This document shows positions 7,568 to 14,753 of a stretch of 64,000 bases of DNA, piece after piece. The notes under the pieces were generated by a model. It was not told where the DNA came from, did not search any database, and was given only the letters and a program-made list of their open reading frames with translations. A program made the translations under genes and the position numbers. Position 1 is the stretch's first letter; the number at the start of each line of letters is the position of its first letter. Source of the stretch: Lachnospiraceae bacterium (lineage in GTDB: Bacteria; Bacillota; Clostridia; Lachnospirales; Lachnospiraceae); the NCBI GenBank assembly GCA_017411305.1, contig JAFQQI010000107.1, positions 124,001 to 188,000 on the forward strand, written 5' to 3'.

Positions 7568-10318
7568 ATGAATAAAAGAATAGCTAAGTATTTGAGTGCG
7601 CTGCTGCTTGCTGCGGCAGTAGCAGTCACTCAGGTACCTGTATCAGATGTAGAGGCAGTCAGCACTACATCTGATTTTCAAATGGACGGAACTAAATTAT
7701 TGAAATATACAGGCACGGCAGAAGTCGTGTCTATTCCTGATGACATCAAGGAAGTGGCTGAGGAAGCCTTTGCAGGAAATGACCATCTTGTGAAGGTAAC
7801 CATAGGCAGTGACGTAGAAAAAATCGGTTACCGTGCATTTGCAGAGTGTGAGGATTTACGAACCATTGAAGTAGGAGACTCCGTAACAGATATTGAAACA
7901 GCAGCATTCAGTAACAATCCGTCTCTGACCCATGTATCATTGGGGGCAGGAGTCAGAAATATAGGAAGCGGTGTGTTTGCAGGAGATAGTTTGCTTCATT
8001 CCGTATCCGTTTCGGAAAGCAATCCCTATTTAAGCTACAGTGACGGCGCCCTTTATGATGATGAGCAGACCGTATTGTATGCGTTTATGCCGGATTATGA
8101 TAAAGAAATTTATACACTTCCCGGGACGGTAGATGAAATTAAGGCATATGCCTTTTGGGGCAATCCTTATATTGAATATATCCGCATTGACAGTGATTTG
8201 AAAAATATTTCAGCATATGCTTTTTCCAATTGTATGAATTTAAAAGAGGTAACCATTCCTCTGGCAGTACGAAGCATTGAAGCCAAAGCATTTGAAGATT
8301 GTGTGAATTTGCAAAGTGTTACGTTACCGGATTCTATTAATATGATACATGATACTGCCTTTGACGGATGCTCTATTGTAGAGTTTACGGCAACACCGGG
8401 AACCTACGGAGCAGAGTATGCCTTAAGCCGTAAAGCAGAAGAAGTAGAGGATGTGGAATATCAGGATGTTCAGGATTCACAGGTGATTTCTTCTGATAGT
8501 ACGGATGATACCACGGATGTTACGGACAATAATAATACACAGACAGAAAATAAAGACACGCAGCAAGAACAGAATCAAGAGCAGGCAGCGCCTGCAGAGA
8601 CACCTATATCGGTGAATACCGTAACGGGAAGCTACAGCAGCGAGCGTCTGCTGGGACAATCCAGTATTGTTGCAGGCAGAGCAGTTATCTTTATAGATAA
8701 TAAAGGAACGGATGTGGTAAGCGGCAGTTTAGGAAATACCGGCGCCCTTATGACAGAAAATAGAGAAAGCCAAACAGCAGGGGACTTAGGCAGAAATGAA
8801 ACCGTAAACAACTTGCTTTCGGAAAGCGCGGAAAAAGGAAAGAATTTCCCGAAATATACAGTGGTAAACGGAAAAATCGCGTCCCAGGCTTACTATCAGG
8901 ATGAAAATCTTACGGAATATAAGTTTGGAGAGGGCATTACCGAAGTCGGCGACTTTGCTTTTGCAAGAACGAATCTTTCGCAGATAACGATTCCGGAAGG
9001 TGTGGAAAAAATCGGTTACGGTGCATTTTATCATTGTGACAATCTGACACAGGTCAATATTCCGGATAGCGTAAAAGAAATTGAGGCAAATGCTTTTGCC
9101 AATACCCCATGGTTGGATGAAAAACTACAAAATGCAGCATACGTGATTGTAGGAGACGGTATTTTACTTGGCTATAACAGTGGGGACAGTGTCATTAATA
9201 TTCCTGCCGGCGTGAAACAAATCGGTGCAGAGGTATTTAAGGACCATATGGGAATTACGGCAGTGAATATTCCGGATTCCGTAACGGTTATCGGCGAAGC
9301 AGCGTTCAGCGGCTGTAAGAATTTAAAAACAGTTAACGGAGGCGAAAATCTGATAAAAGTAGGAGACAGGGCTTTTCAGGATTGTCCTCTTTCCCAGATT
9401 ATCATTCCTTCATCTATGCAGGAAATCGGTCTTGCAGCATATGATACCCTAGGCGGAACGGACACGGTTGTATTTAGGGGAACCACACTTCCTGTTCTGA
9501 CCATAGGAGATGAGTCAGGCAGACTTTCCAATACAGAAGCCAGAGATTATGCTTTCGGAGCGTGCAGCAGGGCAATTGTGCCTGTAAATGCAACAGTAGG
9601 AGAAGGTACTATTTTACAAAGCGGTGTTTATGGACTGAAAGGACAGGTCTTCGATGAGCTTGGCACACCGCTGCTTGATTTAACGGAAGGCGTACCTAAA
9701 GAGGCAGATAAAGGCATTAAAGTTATTATTGACAGTGAAGTGGTTTCTTCCGATAAAGAAAATATCATGGCTACCATGCCGGGTAATGACGGTAGTTATG
9801 TGTTAAGAATAAGAGATTCCCGGCAGGCATCAGATAAGATTGCAAGCGCTTATGGCGAACTCTACGGCGGAAGCATACCGAATGGTTTGTACGGATTTGA
9901 CATTACCTTATATGAAAACGGCGGACAAATACCGATTACCAAGCTTGGCAAACAGTATATTACCATATTAATGCCGAAACCTGCCGGCAGTGCAGAAGGC
10001 TTGCATGTTGTAACCCTTGACGGTGACGGTCAGTTAGAAGCAGTTGATTTTCAGATAGTTAATCTGGAGGACGGTGACTACATACAGTTTACTACCAGTC
10101 ATTTTTCACCTTACGGTATTTATAAAGCAGGCGGTGGGATAGGCGAAGGTGTTGTGAATAACGGTTCTGCATTTATAAACGGCATCGGTGTGAAAGACGA
10201 CACGCCGGATACCGGTGATTTTATTCATCCTAAATGGGTGCTGGCGGCGGGACTTTTTGCGGCATCAATTGCTTTGTTTTTCTACGGCACAGGTAAGAAA
10301 AGACGCGTAACGAAATAA
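7568..10318 (+). CDS. Second BspA-like leucine-rich-repeat cell-wall protein
   Basis: A 916-aa secreted protein and smaller sister of the preceding one, starting only 7 nt after it, so very likely in the same mRNA. The signal peptide ends around VPVSDVEA, almost the same as in the neighbour. Two blocks of LRR_5/BspA repeats (about 30-280 and 430-660) are separated by an acidic, Gln/Asn-rich linker. A C-terminal domain contains FTTSHFSPYGIY, matching the neighbour's SHFSPY module. The sorting signal is TPDTGDFIHPKW (about 879-890), followed by a hydrophobic segment and KKRR tail. It lacks the InlB-type repeats of the larger protein. A hairpin terminator follows directly. Wall anchoring by the cluster's sortase is inferred. 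Confidence 0.9.
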   Translation: MNKRIAKYLSALLLAAAVAVTQVPVSDVEAVSTTSDFQMDGTKLLKYTGTAEVVSIPDDIKEVAEEAFAGNDHLVKVTIGSDVEKIGYRAFAECEDLRTIEVGDSVTDIETAAFSNNPSLTHVSLGAGVRNIGSGVFAGDSLLHSVSVSESNPYLSYSDGALYDDEQTVLYAFMPDYDKEIYTLPGTVDEIKAYAFWGNPYIEYIRIDSDLKNISAYAFSNCMNLKEVTIPLAVRSIEAKAFEDCVNLQSVTLPDSINMIHDTAFDGCSIVEFTATPGTYGAEYALSRKAEEVEDVEYQDVQDSQVISSDSTDDTTDVTDNNNTQTENKDTQQEQNQEQAAPAETPISVNTVTGSYSSERLLGQSSIVAGRAVIFIDNKGTDVVSGSLGNTGALMTENRESQTAGDLGRNETVNNLLSESAEKGKNFPKYTVVNGKIASQAYYQDENLTEYKFGEGITEVGDFAFARTNLSQITIPEGVEKIGYGAFYHCDNLTQVNIPDSVKEIEANAFANTPWLDEKLQNAAYVIVGDGILLGYNSGDSVINIPAGVKQIGAEVFKDHMGITAVNIPDSVTVIGEAAFSGCKNLKTVNGGENLIKVGDRAFQDCPLSQIIIPSSMQEIGLAAYDTLGGTDTVVFRGTTLPVLTIGDESGRLSNTEARDYAFGACSRAIVPVNATVGEGTILQSGVYGLKGQVFDELGTPLLDLTEGVPKEADKGIKVIIDSEVVSSDKENIMATMPGNDGSYVLRIRDSRQASDKIASAYGELYGGSIPNGLYGFDITLYENGGQIPITKLGKQYITILMPKPAGSAEGLHVVTLDGDGQLEAVDFQIVNLEDGDYIQFTTSHFSPYGIYKAGGGIGEGVVNNGSAFINGIGVKDDTPDTGDFIHPKWVLAAGLFAASIALFFYGTGKKRRVTK

Positions 10319-10338
10319 AAACAGAATATGAAACATAG

Positions 10339-10382
10339 AAAAAGCTCTTGGCATATGATAAATAAAAAGCCGGGAGCTTTTT
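10339..10382 (+). terminator. Intrinsic terminator of the sortase/LRR operon, overlapping the next gene's SD
   Basis: The arm AAAAAGCTCTTGGC (10339-10352) pairs with GCCGGGAGCTTTTT (10369-10382): 14 bp including two G-U pairs, 16-nt loop, ending in T5. The 3' arm contains GGGAG, the only SD candidate of the protease gene starting at 10383. Confidence 0.85.
10372..10376 (+). promoter_or_regulatory. SD of the subtilisin gene buried in the terminator stem
   Basis: GGGAG lies 6 nt before ATG 10383, good SD spacing, but sits entirely in the 3' arm of the 10339-10382 hairpin. In read-through mRNA the SD would be paired and translation probably reduced. No other start with a better SD keeps the first beta strand and catalytic Asp. 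Confidence 0.6.
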
Positions 10383-11294
10383 ATGTTTCGGGTCAGAAAT
10401 CAAATCGGTTGTACAAAGGAGATTGTGGATTCTTGCGGAAAGCATGGAGTAACAGTTGCAATGCTGGATACAGGGATTGCACAGCATCCCGACTTTGATA
10501 AAAGGATAATAGCATTCAAGGATTTTGTAAACCATAAGCAAGTCGTCTATGATGACAGCGGACATGGTACCCATGTAGCCGGATGTATTTGCGGAAACGG
10601 AAGATTATCAGACGGAAAATTTGCAGGGATAGCGCCGGCAAGCAGACTTGTGGTTGGAAAGGTGTTGAATCATAAAGGGGATGGAATTATTGATAGCATG
10701 ATAGAAGGAATTGAATGGATTTTGGATTGCAGAGCGCGATACGACATCCGGATTCTAAATATATCCATTGGAATGGGAGAGGCTACAGACAAAGAAAGAA
10801 TGGGCCGATTGATAAGTAAGGTGGAACAAGCATGGAATAGTGGACTTATTGTTGTTTGTGCTGCAGGGAACAGCGGTCCGGAGCCTATGAGTTTATCACC
10901 TATCGGGGCGGGAAAAGAGGTGATTACCGTAGGCTGCCATGAAGGAGGTTATTTTGGGAAAAGAGAAGATTTGTGTGAAAACTATTCCGGAAGAGGCCCC
11001 AGTCTTTATGAAATGAAAAAGCCTGATATTGTTGCCCCGGGAACAGAAATCATGTCTTGTAATGCTTTTTTGGAAAAGAGAGGAATGCGTTATAAGAATG
11101 CTTATATTACGAAAAGCGGAACATCCATGGCAACTCCGATTGTTTCGGGTGCACTTGCATTACTACTGCAAAAATATCCGTTTTACAGTAATGAGCAGGC
11201 CAAGAGAAAGCTGCATTACACAGCTAAGGATTTAATGGAACCTTGGAACAAGCAGGGCTATGGAATGGTGCAGGTAAATTCCTTATTGACATAA
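10383..11294 (+). CDS. S8 subtilisin-like serine protease, no signal peptide or propeptide
   Basis: The full catalytic set is visible: Asp29 in MLDTGI, His61 in DSGHGTHVAG, oxyanion Asn163 in AAGNSG and Ser248 in SGTSMATP. At 303 aa it is little more than the catalytic domain. It lacks a secretion signal and the roughly 70-residue inhibitory propeptide of secreted subtilisins, so a cytosolic role like that of intracellular subtilisins is likely. It follows the LRR operon terminator and precedes the citrate-synthase promoter, which overlaps its stop codon. The start rests on an SD (GGGAG) inside the terminator stem; GTG 10425 is too close to an AGGAG. Catalytic activity is well supported; substrate unknown. 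Confidence 0.9.
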   Translation: MFRVRNQIGCTKEIVDSCGKHGVTVAMLDTGIAQHPDFDKRIIAFKDFVNHKQVVYDDSGHGTHVAGCICGNGRLSDGKFAGIAPASRLVVGKVLNHKGDGIIDSMIEGIEWILDCRARYDIRILNISIGMGEATDKERMGRLISKVEQAWNSGLIVVCAAGNSGPEPMSLSPIGAGKEVITVGCHEGGYFGKREDLCENYSGRGPSLYEMKKPDIVAPGTEIMSCNAFLEKRGMRYKNAYITKSGTSMATPIVSGALALLLQKYPFYSNEQAKRKLHYTAKDLMEPWNKQGYGMVQVNSLLT

Positions 11295-11314
11295 TATGGA
11301 TGATTGTATACAAT
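11286..11314 (+). promoter_or_regulatory. Strong sigma-A promoter with GntR-type palindrome on the -10
   Basis: TTGACA (11286-11291), 17-bp spacer, TACAAT (11309-11314). ATTGTATACAAT (11303-11314) is a perfect 12-bp palindrome that includes the whole -10. Its core GTATAC fits the operator shape known for FadR-subfamily GntR regulators (GT-M-K-RC). A regulator of that subfamily is encoded two genes downstream in the same operon, so feedback control is likely but unproven. Confidence 0.8.
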
Positions 11315-11355
11315 TATACAGTAAGACAATTTGAAGGATGCAGGAGGATGTACCA

Positions 11356-12768
11356 ATGGCCCGTGATGATAGTTTTTTTGCAGAGAGACCGGTCACACTA
11401 AACGAAAAAAATAATTTATTACAGATAGAGGAGCATATGTACATATTGGACGATGTAGAGAAGCCCAATGTGTTTAGAAATATGTTTCCGTATTCTGAGG
11501 TACCGAAGATTCCGTTTAATAACAGAATTGTACCTCACAACATGCCCAAGGATATCTGGATTACGGATACTACCTTTAGGGACGGACAACAGTCCAGGGC
11601 ACCTTATACCACAGAGCAGATTGTGAAAATCTATGATTATCTTCATAGACTTGGCGGACCTAACGGAATGATTCGTGCCAGTGAGTTCTTTCTTTACAGC
11701 AAAAAGGATAGAGATGCTGTTTATAAATGTATGGAAAGAGGCTACAAATTCCCGGAAGTTACCAGCTGGATTCGTGCCAGCAAGGAAGACTTTAAGCTGG
11801 TAAAAGAAATCGGCATGAAGGAAACCGGTATTCTGGTAAGCTGTTCCGATTATCATATTTTCTTAAAGCTTAAGATGACCAGAAGACAGGCAATGGAGCA
11901 TTATTTAAGTGTGGTAAAGGAATGTCTGGATGAAGGCATCAGTGTAAGATGCCATCTGGAAGATATTACCAGAGCGGATATCTACGGATATGTAGTGCCT
12001 TTTTGCTTAGAACTGATGAAGCTGATGGAGGAATATAAGATTCCGATTAAAGTGCGTGCCTGTGATACCATGGGATATGGCGTGAATTATCCCGGTGCGG
12101 TTATTCCAAGAAGTGTACAGGGGATTATTTATGCACTGCATACTCATGCAGGTGTACCACATGAGCTTATCGAGTGGCATGGTCATAATGATTTTTACAA
12201 GGCAGTCGTAAATTCAACTACAGCATGGTTATATGGCTGTTCAGGTATTAACACTTCTTTATTCGGCATCGGTGAGAGAACCGGTAATACACCCTTAGAG
12301 GCTATGGTTTTTGAATATGCACAGCTGAAGGGTGATTTAAACGGAATGGATACAACCGTAATTACTGAATTGGCAGAGTATTACGAGAGAGAAATCGGCT
12401 ATCATATTCCGGATAGGACACCTTTTGTGGGAAAGAATTTTAATGTAACAAGAGCCGGTATCCATGCAGACGGTCTTTTAAAGAATGAAGAAATTTATAA
12501 TATCTTTGATACAGAGAAATTCTTAAACAGACCGGTACTTTGTGCAGTAAGCAATACCTCCGGACTTGCAGGAATTGCCCATTGGATTAACTCTTATTTC
12601 CGCCTGAAGAATGAAGAACAACTGGATAAATCAAGTCCGTTGGTAGCAGAAGTAAAGAAATGGGTAGACAAGCAGTATGAAGAAGGTCGTGTAACGGTTA
12701 TTACAGACGCAGAATTGATTGAGCAGATTGCACTTGCATGTAAGCTGCTGAATATTACAATCGGCTAA
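11356..12768 (+). CDS. Re-citrate synthase-like enzyme (2-isopropylmalate/homocitrate synthase family)
   Basis: An HMGL-like TIM-barrel Claisen condensation enzyme of 470 aa. Metal and substrate motifs are visible: DTTFRDGQQSRAPYT near the start of the barrel, CHLEDITRADIYG in the middle and WHGHNDF late, with an extended C-terminal part. It lacks the LeuA allosteric domain. Proteins of this type in clostridia include Re-citrate synthase (acetyl-CoA plus oxaloacetate to citrate). Placement with NADP-isocitrate dehydrogenase two genes on favours citrate over isopropylmalate or homocitrate. ATG 11356 follows AGGAGG (11342-11347) by 8 nt; the upstream in-frame ATG 11338 precedes that SD and is unlikely. 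No aconitase gene lies in the window. Family firm, exact substrate inferred. Confidence 0.72.
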   Translation: MARDDSFFAERPVTLNEKNNLLQIEEHMYILDDVEKPNVFRNMFPYSEVPKIPFNNRIVPHNMPKDIWITDTTFRDGQQSRAPYTTEQIVKIYDYLHRLGGPNGMIRASEFFLYSKKDRDAVYKCMERGYKFPEVTSWIRASKEDFKLVKEIGMKETGILVSCSDYHIFLKLKMTRRQAMEHYLSVVKECLDEGISVRCHLEDITRADIYGYVVPFCLELMKLMEEYKIPIKVRACDTMGYGVNYPGAVIPRSVQGIIYALHTHAGVPHELIEWHGHNDFYKAVVNSTTAWLYGCSGINTSLFGIGERTGNTPLEAMVFEYAQLKGDLNGMDTTVITELAEYYEREIGYHIPDRTPFVGKNFNVTRAGIHADGLLKNEEIYNIFDTEKFLNRPVLCAVSNTSGLAGIAHWINSYFRLKNEEQLDKSSPLVAEVKKWVDKQYEEGRVTVITDAELIEQIALACKLLNITIG

Positions 12769-12788
12769 GAAAGGCTGGCGAATAAGCA

Positions 12789-13472
12789 ATGAGTAGTTAT
12801 GATGTCAAAAAAGAAGTGACAGATAAATATTCCCTGCGAGGAAGAGTGTTTAATAAGCTTCGTGAAGATATTTTAAGCGGAAAGTATCAGGAGCATGAGG
12901 AACTGAAGGAAGTAGCAATCGGAGAAGAGCTTGGTGTCAGCCGCACACCGGTCAGGGAGGCTTTCAGACAACTGGAGCTTGAGGGGCTGATTCAGATTGT
13001 TCCCAATAAAGGGGCTTATGTAACAGGAATTACAGCAAAGGATGTAAAGGATATCTATATGATACGTTCCTATCTGGAGGGAATGTGTGCCAAACTGGTA
13101 ACGGAAAAAATCACAGACGAGCAGCTTGACGAATTAGAGGAGAATGTATATCTTGCAAGCTATCATGCATCCAAAGGTCATATGGAACAGATGGCAGAGC
13201 TTGATAACCGGTTTCACCATATTTTATATGAGGCATGCGATTCCAAAATGCTTCAGAAGCTGTTGCAGGATTTTCATGAATATGTAATGCGTATCCGTAA
13301 AAAAACTCTTTCTACCAAGGAAAGGGGCATTGCATCCAATGAAGAGCATAAGCAGATAATGGAAGCAATTAAGCAAAGAAATGCGGATGAGGCAGAGCGG
13401 CTTGCCAACCTTCATATGAATAATGCGTATGAGAATATGGTAAAAAACGGTCTTTATGATATTTATAAATAG
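12789..13472 (+). CDS. GntR family transcriptional regulator, FadR/FCD subfamily
   Basis: A 227-aa repressor-type protein. Residues about 13-80 form a winged helix-turn-helix (RGRVFNKLREDILSG, then EELGVSRTPVREAFRQLELEGLI). Residues about 90-215 form an all-helical FCD ligand domain with acidic and His residues (DNRFHHILYEAC, NEEHKQIMEAI, ANLHM) that in relatives bind a metal and a small carboxylate. The gene lies between the citrate-synthase-like gene and icd with gaps of about 20 nt, so it is co-transcribed. The palindrome at 11303-11314 is its likely operator. The effector could be a TCA-type organic acid; that is inference from context. Confidence 0.88.
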   Translation: MSSYDVKKEVTDKYSLRGRVFNKLREDILSGKYQEHEELKEVAIGEELGVSRTPVREAFRQLELEGLIQIVPNKGAYVTGITAKDVKDIYMIRSYLEGMCAKLVTEKITDEQLDELEENVYLASYHASKGHMEQMAELDNRFHHILYEACDSKMLQKLLQDFHEYVMRIRKKTLSTKERGIASNEEHKQIMEAIKQRNADEAERLANLHMNNAYENMVKNGLYDIYK

Positions 13473-13490
13473 CGAAAGGATGAAATTATC

Positions 13491-14705
13491 GTGGAAAAGA
13501 TTAAGATGACAACACCTCTGGTCGAGATGGACGGAGACGAGATGACCAGAATTCTCTGGAAAATGATTAAGGATGAATTGTTACTGCCTTATATTGATTT
13601 AAAGACAGAGTATTATGATTTGGGGCTTGAGCACCGCAACGAAACCAATGATCAGGTAACTATTGACAGTGCAGAGGCTACTAAGAAGTATGGTGTTGCA
13701 GTAAAATGTGCCACCATTACACCCAATGCGGCAAGAATGACAGAGTATAACTTAAAGGAAATGTGGAAGAGCCCTAACGGCACCATCCGTGCGGCACTTG
13801 ATGGAACTGTATTCCGTGCGCCGATTCTGGTAAAGGGAATTGTGCCTTATGTGAAGAACTGGACCAAGCCCATTACCATTGCCCGTCATGCATACGGCGA
13901 TGTGTACAAAAATACGGAAATTAAGGTTCCCGGCGCAGGAAAGGCTGAACTGGTATTTACCGCAGAGGACGGAACAGTAACAAGAGAAGTGATTCATAAC
14001 TTTAAGGGAAGTGGTATTTTACAAGGTATTCATAATACCGATGAATCTATTTCCAGCTTTGCAAGAGCATGCTTCGGTTATGCGGTTGATACCAAGCAGG
14101 ATCTTTGGTTTGCAACAAAGGATACCATTTCCAAAAAGTATGACCATAATTTCAAGGATATTTTCCAGGAAATCTATGATGCGGAGTATAAAGCAAAATT
14201 TGAAGAATTAGGTATTGAATATTTCTATACTTTAATTGATGATGCGGTAGCAAGAGTAATTCGTTCCGAAGGCGGTTTCATCTGGGCATGCAAGAACTAT
14301 GACGGTGATGTAATGTCGGATATGGTAGCAACTGCATACGGAGATCTTTCCATGATGACTTCCGTACTGGTGTCTCCCAGCGGTGTTTATGAATATGAAG
14401 CGGCACACGGAACAGTACAACGTCATTACTATAAGCATTTAAAGGGAGAAGAGACCTCAACCAACTCCATTGCAACTATTTTTGCCTGGACAGGTGCACT
14501 TCGTAAGCGCGGTGAGTTAGACGGTATTAAAGAGCTTTCAGCGTTTGCGGACAAGTTAGAGAGAGCTTGTATTAAGACCGTAGAGGACGGTAAGATGACT
14601 AAGAGCTTATCATTGATATCTACCTGCAAAAATCCTGTGATTTTAAACAGTCTTGAATTTATTCAGGCAATCAGGGAAACTCTTGATGCATTGTTAGAGG
14701 CATAA
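13491..14705 (+). CDS. icd: NADP-dependent isocitrate dehydrogenase
   Basis: Oxidative decarboxylation of isocitrate to 2-oxoglutarate, feeding glutamate synthesis. The 404-aa protein resembles the eukaryote-like homodimeric IDH class: [10 protein letters not shown] at the N-terminus, [16 protein letters not shown] at the substrate site, and the late [13 protein letters not shown]. Start is GTG 13491, preceded by GAAAGGA at about 10 nt. It closes the operon with the citrate-synthase-like enzyme and GntR regulator, and ends before a bidirectional terminator. Together with the synthase it would give the oxidative branch from oxaloacetate to 2-oxoglutarate; aconitase must be elsewhere. Confidence 0.95.
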   Translation: MEKIKMTTPLVEMDGDEMTRILWKMIKDELLLPYIDLKTEYYDLGLEHRNETNDQVTIDSAEATKKYGVAVKCATITPNAARMTEYNLKEMWKSPNGTIRAALDGTVFRAPILVKGIVPYVKNWTKPITIARHAYGDVYKNTEIKVPGAGKAELVFTAEDGTVTREVIHNFKGSGILQGIHNTDESISSFARACFGYAVDTKQDLWFATKDTISKKYDHNFKDIFQEIYDAEYKAKFEELGIEYFYTLIDDAVARVIRSEGGFIWACKNYDGDVMSDMVATAYGDLSMMTSVLVSPSGVYEYEAAHGTVQRHYYKHLKGEETSTNSIATIFAWTGALRKRGELDGIKELSAFADKLERACIKTVEDGKMTKSLSLISTCKNPVILNSLEFIQAIRETLDALLEA

Positions 14706-14720
14706 AAGTATAAGAACATA

Positions 14721-14753
14721 AAACGCTGGAATCTTATGAGGATTCCAGCGTTT
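14721..14753. terminator. Bidirectional terminator between convergent icd and abcF
   Basis: A perfect 13-bp stem, AAACGCTGGAATC (14721-14733) with GATTCCAGCGTTT (14741-14753), and a 7-nt loop that contains the abcF stop codon. The last codons of abcF therefore form one arm. T runs follow on both strands. Confidence 0.88.

Noticed and set aside
3600-9420. Possible DNA repeat array
   Set aside because: The repetition is the protein-level BspA/LRR_5 motif with diverged codons, not a nucleotide repeat or CRISPR.
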